A stretch of DNA of 42,029 nucleotides from a bacterium BMS3Abin03 (GTDB lineage: Bacteria; Bacteroidota; Ignavibacteria; Ignavibacteriales; Ignavibacteriaceae): NCBI GenBank assembly GCA_002898075.1, contig BDSV01000167.1:1-42029 (forward strand). Reading direction: 5' to 3'. The notes under the pieces are model-generated. The model was not told where the DNA came from. It did not search any database and saw nothing but the letters and a program-made list of their open reading frames with translations. A program made the position numbers and the translations under genes. Below are positions 29,684 to 36,469 of this stretch, piece by piece (position 1 is the first letter of the stretch; every line of letters begins with the position of its first letter).

Positions 29684-29914
29684 CTATTTCAGTAAATGAA
29701 TAACAGAAACCGTATTATCACTATAATTCGAGACGGACAATTTCGTATCATTCAACGCAGAAATCACTCCTGTCGGTTTAGTGCCAACGGAATATTCTTC
29801 ATCAAGCTTTTGATAAGTAACAGCATTGTAAACAAACACTTTCTTCGCACCAAAGTTTACAACGTAAAGCAGCTTTTTCGATTTTGATAAAACCGCTTCT
29901 TCGGGAGATTTCAC
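29684..29914 (-). pseudogene. C-terminal fragment of a YVTN-type beta-propeller protein
   Basis: 76 codons from a GTG, with the frame open about 13 codons further back but without a start. The sequence has the repeat pattern of 40-residue propeller blades: KKLLYVVNFGAKKVFVYNAVTYQKL, then GTKPTGVISALNDTKLSVSNYSDNTVSVIHL. Only about two blades remain, far below a complete propeller, and there is no signal peptide, so this is the 3' end of a lost gene. Confidence 0.65.
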
Positions 29915-29951
29915 ATCATCTCCTAATCTGGATTTTACAAGTGTAATAAAT

Positions 29952-30416
29952 TTATGTTAATGAATTAAGAGGTATATAATAATAATTTATTTTGCCGATA
30001 TTTTCATATTCGATTTCTTCTTTTAAAAGAAGATTATCTTCGTTAAAGTTATTCTTTATTTCCTTGTTGAACTTTTGAATTGTTTTATTGGTGAACAATG
30101 CATATTCATCAATACTTAAATTGTTTTTTAACAGCCGGTGAGCAATGATTATATCGATACCATATTGCTTACAATAATCTTTAATCATTATTGTTCCAAT
30201 CTTACCGGTATGAACAATAAATTTAATTTTTAATTTTGTTAAAATTGAACAAGCACCACACATACAATCTTTATTTGCAGCCAAAACTTTTAATACTTTA
30301 TGGAATTTGATAGTCATCTTTTTAATTTGATTTACTATTTGTAAAAACAGGGTTTCATCATTGAAATTAAAGAAAGATATGGCATCTCCTTCAATTTCAG
30401 AAACAGAAAGTTCCAA
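29952..30416 (-). pseudogene. DUF2652 protein lacking its N-terminus
   Basis: 154 codons. The sequence from the first residue (LSVSEIEGDAISFFNF) matches the middle of DUF2652 proteins, which are related to class III nucleotide cyclases; DCMCGACSILTKLKIKFIVHTGKIGTI and GIDIIIAHRLLKNNL are typical too. The usual N-terminal 45-50 residues (DISGFTKFV-like strand with the first catalytic Asp) are missing, and an in-frame stop lies just upstream. The ATG is seven bases after the stop of the membrane-protein gene, so it may still be translated, but it is probably inactive. Confidence 0.65.
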
Positions 30417-30423
30417 TTCATTT

Positions 30424-30807
30424 TTATCCCGATATTTTTTTAATAGTTAACACAATTCCTATAAATAATAAAATAGCACCAATGGCTAAAATATCTTCTT
30501 CTAAAATAGGAGAGAATATTAAAATAAATCCATATCCTTTTACAAGTCCTGAAAAACTTGATACACAAAATGGAATGATAAAGAGTCGAAATGATTCCCA
30601 ATAATGTGTATGAATCCTTCTCCAAGATAAATCACCAGTACTTAATTCTAAGGCAGCATAAACAATTATACCAATACCGAATGAAGTACCCCATAAATAT
30701 AAATCAGTATCAAAGTAAATAATTGAAATTACTAAATACCATATTAAATAACTCCACAAAATAATTCTGTTTAGAGAAAGCCGGGATAGATATTTAAAAA
30801 TATTCAT
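30424..30807 (-). CDS. small membrane protein of unknown function
   Basis: 127 residues with about four hydrophobic helices (LWSYLIWYLVISIIYF, FGIGIIVYAAL, FIIPFCVSSFSGL, ILAIGAILLFIGIVLTI) and a polar turn STGDLSWRRIHTHYWESF. The family is not recognised. It lies seven bases ahead of the truncated DUF2652 gene in a stretch of gene debris, so its own completeness is uncertain. Confidence 0.5.
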   Translation of the reverse strand: MNIFKYLSRLSLNRIILWSYLIWYLVISIIYFDTDLYLWGTSFGIGIIVYAALELSTGDLSWRRIHTHYWESFRLFIIPFCVSSFSGLVKGYGFILIFSPILEEDILAIGAILLFIGIVLTIKKISG

Positions 30808-30908
30808 AATTTATTTCATCTCAGACTCTCTGCATTCTGTGCTGATCAAAACTACAACTTTACTTGCTTGGTACAATAAAAAACATTAACAACAACCGGA
30901 ATATTCTC

Positions 30909-31055
30909 CTAATGTGTATTCAAAAAATCTTCCACCAGCAACATTTTACCATCAACATTTTCCGTAAGCCATTTATCGGCGGTTTTTTCAGAAGCAAAAA
31001 AATGTACCCTGTTACACAAATTATCCATATCATTCTTTAGTAAAACTTCACAAAA
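30909..31055 (-). pseudogene. merB: C-terminal remnant of organomercurial lyase MerB
   Basis: An open stretch of about 48 codons, too short to be a gene: FCEVLLKNDMDNLC, then NRVHFFASEKTADKWLTENV and DGKMLLVEDFLNTH, stop. It lines up with the end of MerB as I remember it from the R831b enzyme ([20 protein letters not shown] ... VSVHEAFGLG); the Cys before xxVHFFAS corresponds to catalytic Cys159. Everything upstream, including the residues around Cys96 and Asp99, is absent: a stop codon closes the frame at 31056 and the next gene ends at 31097. It shows that the island once coded for demethylation of organomercury. Confidence 0.65.
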
Positions 31056-31096
31056 TTATTCTTAAGCCGAATATTTTAAAGAGAGTGGATTTACAA

Positions 31097-31840
31097 TTAT
31101 GTTTTAGTCAAAATATCGCTCTTCAAAAATTGCCAGAGCCATTTATTATCTTCGGGTTTTAACCAATAATGAACTAAGATTCCTAATATGGTTGCGTAAA
31201 CAATGTGGGCAACAAGTGTAAGTAAAAATAATTCGGGCCACATATATCTGACACCAAATAAACCGGTAATTGGGCCTACCGGGGGTCCAACCATCATTCC
31301 AAGTTCTATAAATGCAATCCAAAGATATGTTACAAGAATTGTTTTTTTAAGTGTTGCAAATCTGCCAAAAACCAGAGTAAGTACTAATCCAAAATTAGCA
31401 CCGTTGAAAAAATGAGCAAAGGTTCCTACCCAAAAGTATTCGCTAAAAGTATTGCTGCCTGTCATCATTTTGCCGAACATTGTCGGCGTATCACCAGGAA
31501 GCCATCCATTTATCACACCCATTTGCCTTATCCAATCAAGACCAATAGTAGCAATTGCACCTGCTGCCAGACCGACCCATATTCTTCTATATAAATCCTG
31601 ATATTTTTTTTTAGTATAGACTAATGCCCATATTAAAAATAGAATAGCGGGTATGTAAATAAAAAAGATATATGGGACACCAAATTGATGAGCAACTTTT
31701 ATTACTTTAGGACCAATAGCTTGTGCTTTAAAATATTCGGCATACCCAAATGATAAAACTATTAGCATTATAGGGACAAAACCACCGGCAAATAACACAA
31801 TAAGGGTTAGTATCGATTTTTTGTTTTTTGATGCGTCCAT
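31097..31840 (-). CDS. integral membrane protein in the mer cluster
   Basis: 247 residues with about seven helices (starting near residues 11, 51, 84, 130, 170, 187 and 211). Conserved-looking polar pieces in the helices include HFFNGANFGLVLTLVFGRF, MVGPPVGPITGLFGVRY and HIVYATILGILVHYW. I do not recognise the family. The start lies 12 bases after the restored end of the frameshifted DUF302 gene, so the two are probably co-transcribed after merA. A transport or metal-tolerance role would fit the context but no motif proves it; it has no paired cysteines. Confidence 0.65.
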   Translation of the reverse strand: MDASKNKKSILTLIVLFAGGFVPIMLIVLSFGYAEYFKAQAIGPKVIKVAHQFGVPYIFFIYIPAILFLIWALVYTKKKYQDLYRRIWVGLAAGAIATIGLDWIRQMGVINGWLPGDTPTMFGKMMTGSNTFSEYFWVGTFAHFFNGANFGLVLTLVFGRFATLKKTILVTYLWIAFIELGMMVGPPVGPITGLFGVRYMWPELFLLTLVAHIVYATILGILVHYWLKPEDNKWLWQFLKSDILTKT

Positions 31841-31852
31841 TTAATCGCCTCA

Positions 31853-32336
31853 TTAATTAACTATTTCACTTGCAATCCTGGTAACTAAGCCGTCAAGCTC
31901 TTTAGCTATGGGTTCTATGCCTTTATAGTTCTCAAACAGTCTCGACGGGCATAAAATACCTAACGACTACCTTACCATCCGGTTTTTCCATTACAATAAA
32001 TTTTAACGGAATCTGAATTCCCGCTTTATTATTAGTTTCATAGATTCTTCTCCCATAATTTGGATTAAAATAGAGAAGCTGTTTTATCCCTTTAACCTCT
32101 TTCCCCGCCATTCTTAGCATTTTCTGAACATCTATTTCTTTAATTACTTTTAAGTTTTGCTCTTCAATTGCACCTTTAAGAATATCGACTGTTTCATCGA
32201 AAGAATACTTTGAAATTTGAATTGTTGAACCGTCTTTCGGCATCATCTTTCCACCTTGTGCAAAAACCGATTGCATACTTAAAAAAAGTGAAGCAAGTAA
32301 AAATATTTCAAATCTAATGATGGTTTGATTTTTCAT
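31853..32336 (-). pseudogene. secreted DUF302 protein with a late frameshift
   Basis: The first ORF (31932-32336) has a signal peptide (ending QSVFAQ) and a DUF302 domain: ISKYSFDETVDILKGAIEEQ, LYFNPNYGRRIYETNN, IPLKFIVMEKPDGKVVVRY. It ends early as FMPVETV. Skipping one base at a CCC (about 31950) continues the domain as FMPSRLFENYKGIEPIAKEL then DGLVTRIASEIVN with a stop at 31853, 12 bases ahead of the next gene. DUF302 proteins are common in metal-resistance clusters, often periplasmic. Either a real late mutation or a sequencing error; most of the domain is intact. Confidence 0.7.
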
Positions 32337-32388
32337 AATACATTTCCTTTCTATTATTAGTCAATGCTTTATGACATTCTTTAACTAC

Positions 32389-34032
32389 TTAAACCGCACA
32401 GCAGGATAGTTTATTAACATCTTTATCAAACGTTATTGCGGCTAATTTTATTCCTTCCGATAAAGTTAAATACGGATGGAACATCTGCCTTATTTCTTTA
32501 ACCGTAATTCCGTATTTAATAGCCAGTGAAACTTCCATCAAAAGTTCAGAACCTTCCGAAGCAAGAATACGGGCACCAATTAGTTTACCGGTTTCTTTAT
32601 TGCGGATAAGCTTGATGAATCCTTTTGTGTTTCTTGCAGCAAGTGCCCTCGGTATATCCTTAAGCATAAAAACCGATGTGTCGTAATCTATACCATCTGC
32701 ATAAGCTTGATTCTCATCCATACCCACTCCTGCAACCTGTGGATCGGTGAAAATAACCCAGGGCAGAACAGTATAATCTTTTTCTTTTTGTCCTTCAATA
32801 AAAGCATTTTCAACAGCAAGTGCACCTGCATAAGCAGCAGTGTAAACAAAAAGATGCTCACCTGTTATGTCACCGGCAGCGTAAATGTTCGGCACTGAGG
32901 TTCGCTGATATTCATCTGTTTTAATAAATCCGTTACCGTGAGTTTCTATTCCCAACTTTTCCAATCCCAAATTGTTTGTGTTGCCTTTTCTTCCTGTTGC
33001 AACAAGCAAATGAGTGCCTTCGATAATTTCATCACTATTTTTTACACTTACTTTTAGAATTACTTTACCATTTTGCTTTGTAACAGAATGAATCTTCACA
33101 CCTGTTTTTATATTGATTCCTTCTTCCTTTAAATAGTCGGAAAGATTTTCCGTTATATCCGGCATCTCAGTAGGCAGAATGCGGATTGATCTTTGCAGAA
33201 CCGTTACTTTGGCTCCGAGCCGTGCAAACAATTGTGCGTTTTCAAGTGCAATGTATCTTCCGCCGATAATAATTAAACGTTCAGGCAGTTCTTCAAGCTC
33301 GTAAAGTGTATCATTTATGTAGTAACCGGAATCTTTCAGTCCCGGAATATCGGGGATGAATGTGGATGAACCTGTTGCAATTAAAATTGTACCGGCAGTT
33401 TTTGTTTCGCCGTTTACTTCAACAGAGTTTTTACCGGTCAGTTTTGCGCGTCCTTTTAAAACCGTTACATTCGGGTCATCGCTAATAACATCGACATACT
33501 TTTTCTGGCGCAGACCGTTTACCAGTTCTCTTTTTTGATTTATCACTTCTTTAAAATCAATTTTATTTGCGCCCGGTTTTACTCCTGTAAAATTGGGATG
33601 ATTAGCATTATAAAAAGCTTCCGCAGTTCTTATTAAAGTTTTAGAAGGCACACAGCCCACGTTCACGCACGTACCGCCTATCGGCAAGCCGTCATTTATC
33701 ATAAGCACTTTTTTCTCGAGTTCACTCGCTTTAATAGCTGCTGAAAAAGCCGCCGAGCCGCCGCCGACAATTATCAAATCGAAATTGTTTTCAGTATTAT
33801 GACCGTTGTTAAGCTCACTTTTAACCTTGTAATGTTCAATGCTGTTAATTGTTTCGATTATATCTTCTTTTTTTATCTTACTTGCATCAAAAGTAAATGT
33901 ACCTTCCCCTTTCGGGTAACTGACAGACTTGTCCAAAATACCCTCTTTGCCTTCAAACTTTTTCTCGATGGTTCTCGCACATCCATCGCATGTCATTCCG
34001 CTTATTTCTAACTTAATTATTTCTTGTTTCAT
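32389..34032 (-). CDS. merA: mercuric reductase with N-terminal HMA domain
   Basis: 547 residues. NADPH-dependent reduction of Hg(II) to Hg(0) in the cytoplasm. All diagnostic parts are present: HMA domain with Cys15/Cys18 (GMTCDGC), FAD-binding VGGGSAAFSAA, active-site disulfide Cys122/Cys127 in GGTCVNVGCVPSK, and the C-terminal vicinal pair Cys544/Cys545 (LSCCAV) that hands mercury to the active site. HPYLTLSEGIKLAA matches MerA rather than lipoamide dehydrogenase. It starts 19 bases after the MerT-MerP fusion gene, in one operon with it. Confidence 0.97.
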   Translation of the reverse strand: MKQEIIKLEISGMTCDGCARTIEKKFEGKEGILDKSVSYPKGEGTFTFDASKIKKEDIIETINSIEHYKVKSELNNGHNTENNFDLIIVGGGSAAFSAAIKASELEKKVLMINDGLPIGGTCVNVGCVPSKTLIRTAEAFYNANHPNFTGVKPGANKIDFKEVINQKRELVNGLRQKKYVDVISDDPNVTVLKGRAKLTGKNSVEVNGETKTAGTILIATGSSTFIPDIPGLKDSGYYINDTLYELEELPERLIIIGGRYIALENAQLFARLGAKVTVLQRSIRILPTEMPDITENLSDYLKEEGINIKTGVKIHSVTKQNGKVILKVSVKNSDEIIEGTHLLVATGRKGNTNNLGLEKLGIETHGNGFIKTDEYQRTSVPNIYAAGDITGEHLFVYTAAYAGALAVENAFIEGQKEKDYTVLPWVIFTDPQVAGVGMDENQAYADGIDYDTSVFMLKDIPRALAARNTKGFIKLIRNKETGKLIGARILASEGSELLMEVSLAIKYGITVKEIRQMFHPYLTLSEGIKLAAITFDKDVNKLSCCAV

Positions 34033-34051
34033 CTTATCTAACTCCTTAAAA

Positions 34052-34684
34052 CTAATTTACTATTTCAAATTTCTTAACTTTATAACCGATTTCGTCTTCA
34101 ATAGCTTGTGCAAGTTGTTCCAGCTTTATTTTTGATTTATCAAATTTTACATCTGCAATTCCTGTTTTATACGATGACGCAGCACTTAACACTCCATCTT
34201 TTGAATTGAGTGTATAATTAACAGACTCTTCGCAGCCGGTGCAGGTCATTCCTTCGATGTATAATTTAGCTTCGGTAACATTGCTTTCATTTACAACAGC
34301 AATTTTGTTATTCGTACCCGGAAAAAATATGTGCGAGTAAGAAGGAAACGCGAACAAGAGAATACTTACGCCGGTTACAACCCAAAGAAACGCTTTGGAA
34401 TTAAGAAAGTTTTTCTTTTCGGGAGTTGTTTCGTCTTCGCAGGCACATTCAACATCGCTTTCCTTCTTCGGCTTGTATGCATTATAAAAAGCATAGCCGA
34501 GCACAATGGCGGTAATGCCCATCAAATATGGTCTTAACGGTTCAAGGAAAGTAAATGTAGATGCTATTCCGCCCAAGCCGCCAAGCACTGCCAGCACAGG
34601 CGTTATACAGCAAAGCGATGCCGTTATTGCAGCTATCAATCCTGCACCTATCCATTTTTTCCCGGATGATTTTTTCTGTTCCAT
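34052..34684 (-). CDS. MerT-MerP fusion mercury transporter
   Basis: 210 residues. The first part is MerT-like: three membrane helices, vicinal Cys25-Cys26 in the first (TASLCCITPV) and a loop pair at Cys80/Cys82 (ECACED). After helix three a MerP-like HMA domain follows with Cys148/Cys151 (IEGMTCTGCEE). Such fused transporters take Hg(II) from the periplasm and pass it to MerA. The order in the chain places the HMA domain after the third helix, on the periplasmic side if the usual MerT topology holds. It lies directly upstream of merA. The symbol merTP is sometimes used. Confidence 0.9.
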   Translation of the reverse strand: MEQKKSSGKKWIGAGLIAAITASLCCITPVLAVLGGLGGIASTFTFLEPLRPYLMGITAIVLGYAFYNAYKPKKESDVECACEDETTPEKKNFLNSKAFLWVVTGVSILLFAFPSYSHIFFPGTNNKIAVVNESNVTEAKLYIEGMTCTGCEESVNYTLNSKDGVLSAASSYKTGIADVKFDKSKIKLEQLAQAIEDEIGYKVKKFEIVN

Positions 34685-34750
34685 CTATCTATCCTGTATG
34701 TCAAAAAATATACTTTCAATAAAAGAGCAAAATCAAAAATGTTATTCCCG

Positions 34751-35109
34751 CGAAAGCGTATGTGTGTCAACTTAATTGCCCCGACTTTTAGAGCTTGTGT
34801 GAAAAACACAAATTTTCATTAACACCGGAATTTATTCCGGTGAAATTAAGCGAAAAATACAAGTTTTCTGTAAAGGTTTTAACCGTTTTACTAATTTTCA
34901 CACACTCTCTTTAAGTCGGAGGATTTTGTAAGCCCAATTATATTAGGGCTTCAGCCAAAACTCTTTCTTCAATTTTAGCTAAAGCCAATACCGTATTATT
35001 CAATTTAATCCACGACTTGAAAATCGTGGCAATTCAATAAAAATTGCTTTTTTATCGCTCAGTCCCGACAAAGTCGGGAAAAACAATTCTTAAGTTGACG
35101 CCTATGCGC
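34751..35109. repeat. palindrome-rich element with inverted ends
   Basis: About 350 bases bounded by GCGTATGTGTGTCAACTTAA on the left and TTAAGTTGACGCCTATGCGC on the right, which are imperfect inverted repeats. Inside are CACCGGAA-TTTA-TTCCGGTG, CACGA-cttgaaaa-TCGTG, and GTCCCGAC-aaa-GTCGGGA, among others, and no ORF. The right end is also at 118-137 of this window. It fills most of the 34685-35200 gap between the MerP-like and MerT-MerP genes and so splits the likely operon. Confidence 0.65.
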
Positions 35110-35200
35110 TAAAATGGGAATCTTCACAAAACTGATTCAAAAGATTCCGCATCTCTCTAACGTATGCCTTCGGTAAAGTGCGGAATGACAAGTTATATAT

Positions 35201-35539
35201 TTATTCTTCCTGCTTATTCTTATTCGTTTTCGTTGCTTTTTCGGTTACCTTGTATGGCGTCCCTTCAAACTCCTTTTCAATTTTTTTGGCGTTTACCTTA
35301 GCCGGATTGTATTCTACAACTGCTTCACCTTTATCCAAATCGACTTTATAATTTTCAACACCATCTATTTTGCCAAGCTTTGTTTCTACAGAATTAACAC
35401 AACTCTGGCAGGTCATTCCTTCCACTTCAAAAGTTTGCGTTTCAACTTTTATTTTTTCGTCTTTCGGTTTTTCCTGGGCTGTTACCATTACCGATAAGCC
35501 GAATATAAGAACTGTTGAAAGGATTAATAAGTATTTCAT
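35201..35539 (-). CDS. periplasmic MerP-like HMA protein
   Basis: 112 residues: signal peptide (cleavage near MVTAQ) and one HMA domain with Cys44/Cys47 (VEGMTCQSCVNSVETKLGKI), then a lysine-rich tail. It should bind Hg(II) or Cu(I) in the periplasm, like MerP. Its place between the ArsR-type regulator and the MerT-MerP gene suggests mercury. A possible regulator half-site CTAAAATA lies at 35584-35591, about 45 bases upstream of the start. A copper chaperone role cannot be excluded from the domain alone. Confidence 0.82.
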   Translation of the reverse strand: MKYLLILSTVLIFGLSVMVTAQEKPKDEKIKVETQTFEVEGMTCQSCVNSVETKLGKIDGVENYKVDLDKGEAVVEYNPAKVNAKKIEKEFEGTPYKVTEKATKTNKNKQEE

Positions 35540-35724
35540 TTTTCACTCTTTTAATTATTATTAATGATTAATTATAACTTTTTCTAAAATATTTAAAACG
35601 TTGAAACCGTAAAGATAACCACAACTTAAGGGCACCATTTAAAATTGAATATAGTAACTCTTAACTTGATCTTAGATTCAAAACAAAATGATCAAAGATG
35701 CTGAAATAAATTCAGCATAAATAA

Positions 35725-36129
35725 CTAATTCTGATTTATAAGATCGAACCTGTTTTGTACTTCCGGTATAACAAAGTATTGTGCAAGAATATCGATAAAT
35801 AATTTACTTTCCAGCGAATAGTAAACTGTTTGAGAATCTTTCCTGCTTTTTACAATGAGCTTATCTTTCAGTTTCCTCAAATGCTGAGAAATTGCCGAAT
35901 CGCTCATTTGAAGAATCTCTGCCAGGTCGCAAACGCACAGTTCTTTATGTGCGTAAAGAAGATAAACTATCTTTAGTCGTGTAGCATTCCCAACAACACC
36001 CAGCAGGTCTGCAAGTGTGTTCAAACCTTCGAGCTGGTTGATGTTTTTCTTTATCAGCTCAAATTCTTCATCAGTAAAATGCGGACCAATGCAGAGATGT
36101 CCTTCAACCAGTATTTTCTTCTTTTTCAT
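35725..36129 (-). CDS. ArsR-family metal-sensing repressor
   Basis: 134 residues with a winged helix: LLGVVGNATRLKIVYLLYAH, then KELCVCDLAEILQMSDSAIS as recognition region and QHLRKLKDKLIVKSRKDSQT with the wing. The CVC in helix alpha-3 (ELCVCDLA) is the metal site of ArsR/CadC-type sensors, and a further Cys lies in the N-terminal tail (GHLCIGPHF). It takes the place of MerR here; ArsR-type control of mer genes is known in deep-branching bacteria such as Thermus. A perfect inverted repeat 17 bases upstream of its ATG is the likely operator. The inducer could be Hg, Cd or As. Confidence 0.88.
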   Translation of the reverse strand: MKKKKILVEGHLCIGPHFTDEEFELIKKNINQLEGLNTLADLLGVVGNATRLKIVYLLYAHKELCVCDLAEILQMSDSAISQHLRKLKDKLIVKSRKDSQTVYYSLESKLFIDILAQYFVIPEVQNRFDLINQN

Positions 36130-36145
36130 ATTTGTTTTTCTTTAT

Positions 36146-36167
36146 TATTTTAGTAACTGCTAAAATA
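36146..36167. promoter_or_regulatory. ArsR-type operator TATTTTAG-N6-CTAAAATA
   Basis: Perfect 8-6-8 inverted repeat, 17 bases upstream of the ArsR-family start codon. On the minus strand it overlaps the -10 region that follows TTGACA (36179-36186 region), so a bound repressor would block transcription. The half-site recurs at 35584-35591 ahead of the MerP-like gene. Confidence 0.65.
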
Positions 36168-36305
36168 CTAAATAATCTCTTTCTGTCAAGTTAATAATTA
36201 TGAACTGTAATATTTTTACATCGGGTAAAGAATATTTTATGAAATCTCTCAACAACCCGGTAAGATTGCTGGTTAGCAATGAATATAAATATGCACAAAT
36301 ATTAC

Positions 36306-36337
36306 TTGCATCAAACAATCAATTTTATTTAATTTTG
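36306..36337 (+). promoter_or_regulatory. Bacteroidota-type promoter of the cytochrome gene
   Basis: TTG at 36306-36308 and TAATTTTG at 36330-36337 fit the TTG-N20/21-TAnnTTTG pattern. Transcription would start near 36343, leaving a leader of about 125 bases that holds the hairpin over the ribosome binding site. Confidence 0.5.
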
Positions 36338-36424
36338 TAACAGGCTTTATTGAAAATAAAAGAGGACGATAGGCCTACAGGGGTATACTCAAAACATAGT
36401 ATTGTTTCTATTTTAGGAATACCT

Positions 36425-36468
36425 TTGCACCTATTGCCCCCATTAGTAATCCACTAAAGGAGGTGCAA
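36425..36468 (+). promoter_or_regulatory. possible hairpin masking the ribosome binding site
   Basis: TTGCACCT (36425-36432) can pair with AGGTGCAA (36461-36468). The 3' arm takes in part of the very strong Shine-Dalgarno AAAGGAGGT (36456-36464), five bases before the ATG at 36470. CCTTT next to the 5' arm can also pair with AAAGG. This would allow control of translation; it matches no riboswitch class I know. Confidence 0.45.
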
Positions 36469-36469
36469 T

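Noticed and set aside
36425..36468. Known riboswitch (for example c-di-GMP) ahead of the cytochrome gene
   Set aside because: The leader lacks the conserved sequence blocks of the classes I know; only a simple hairpin can be shown.
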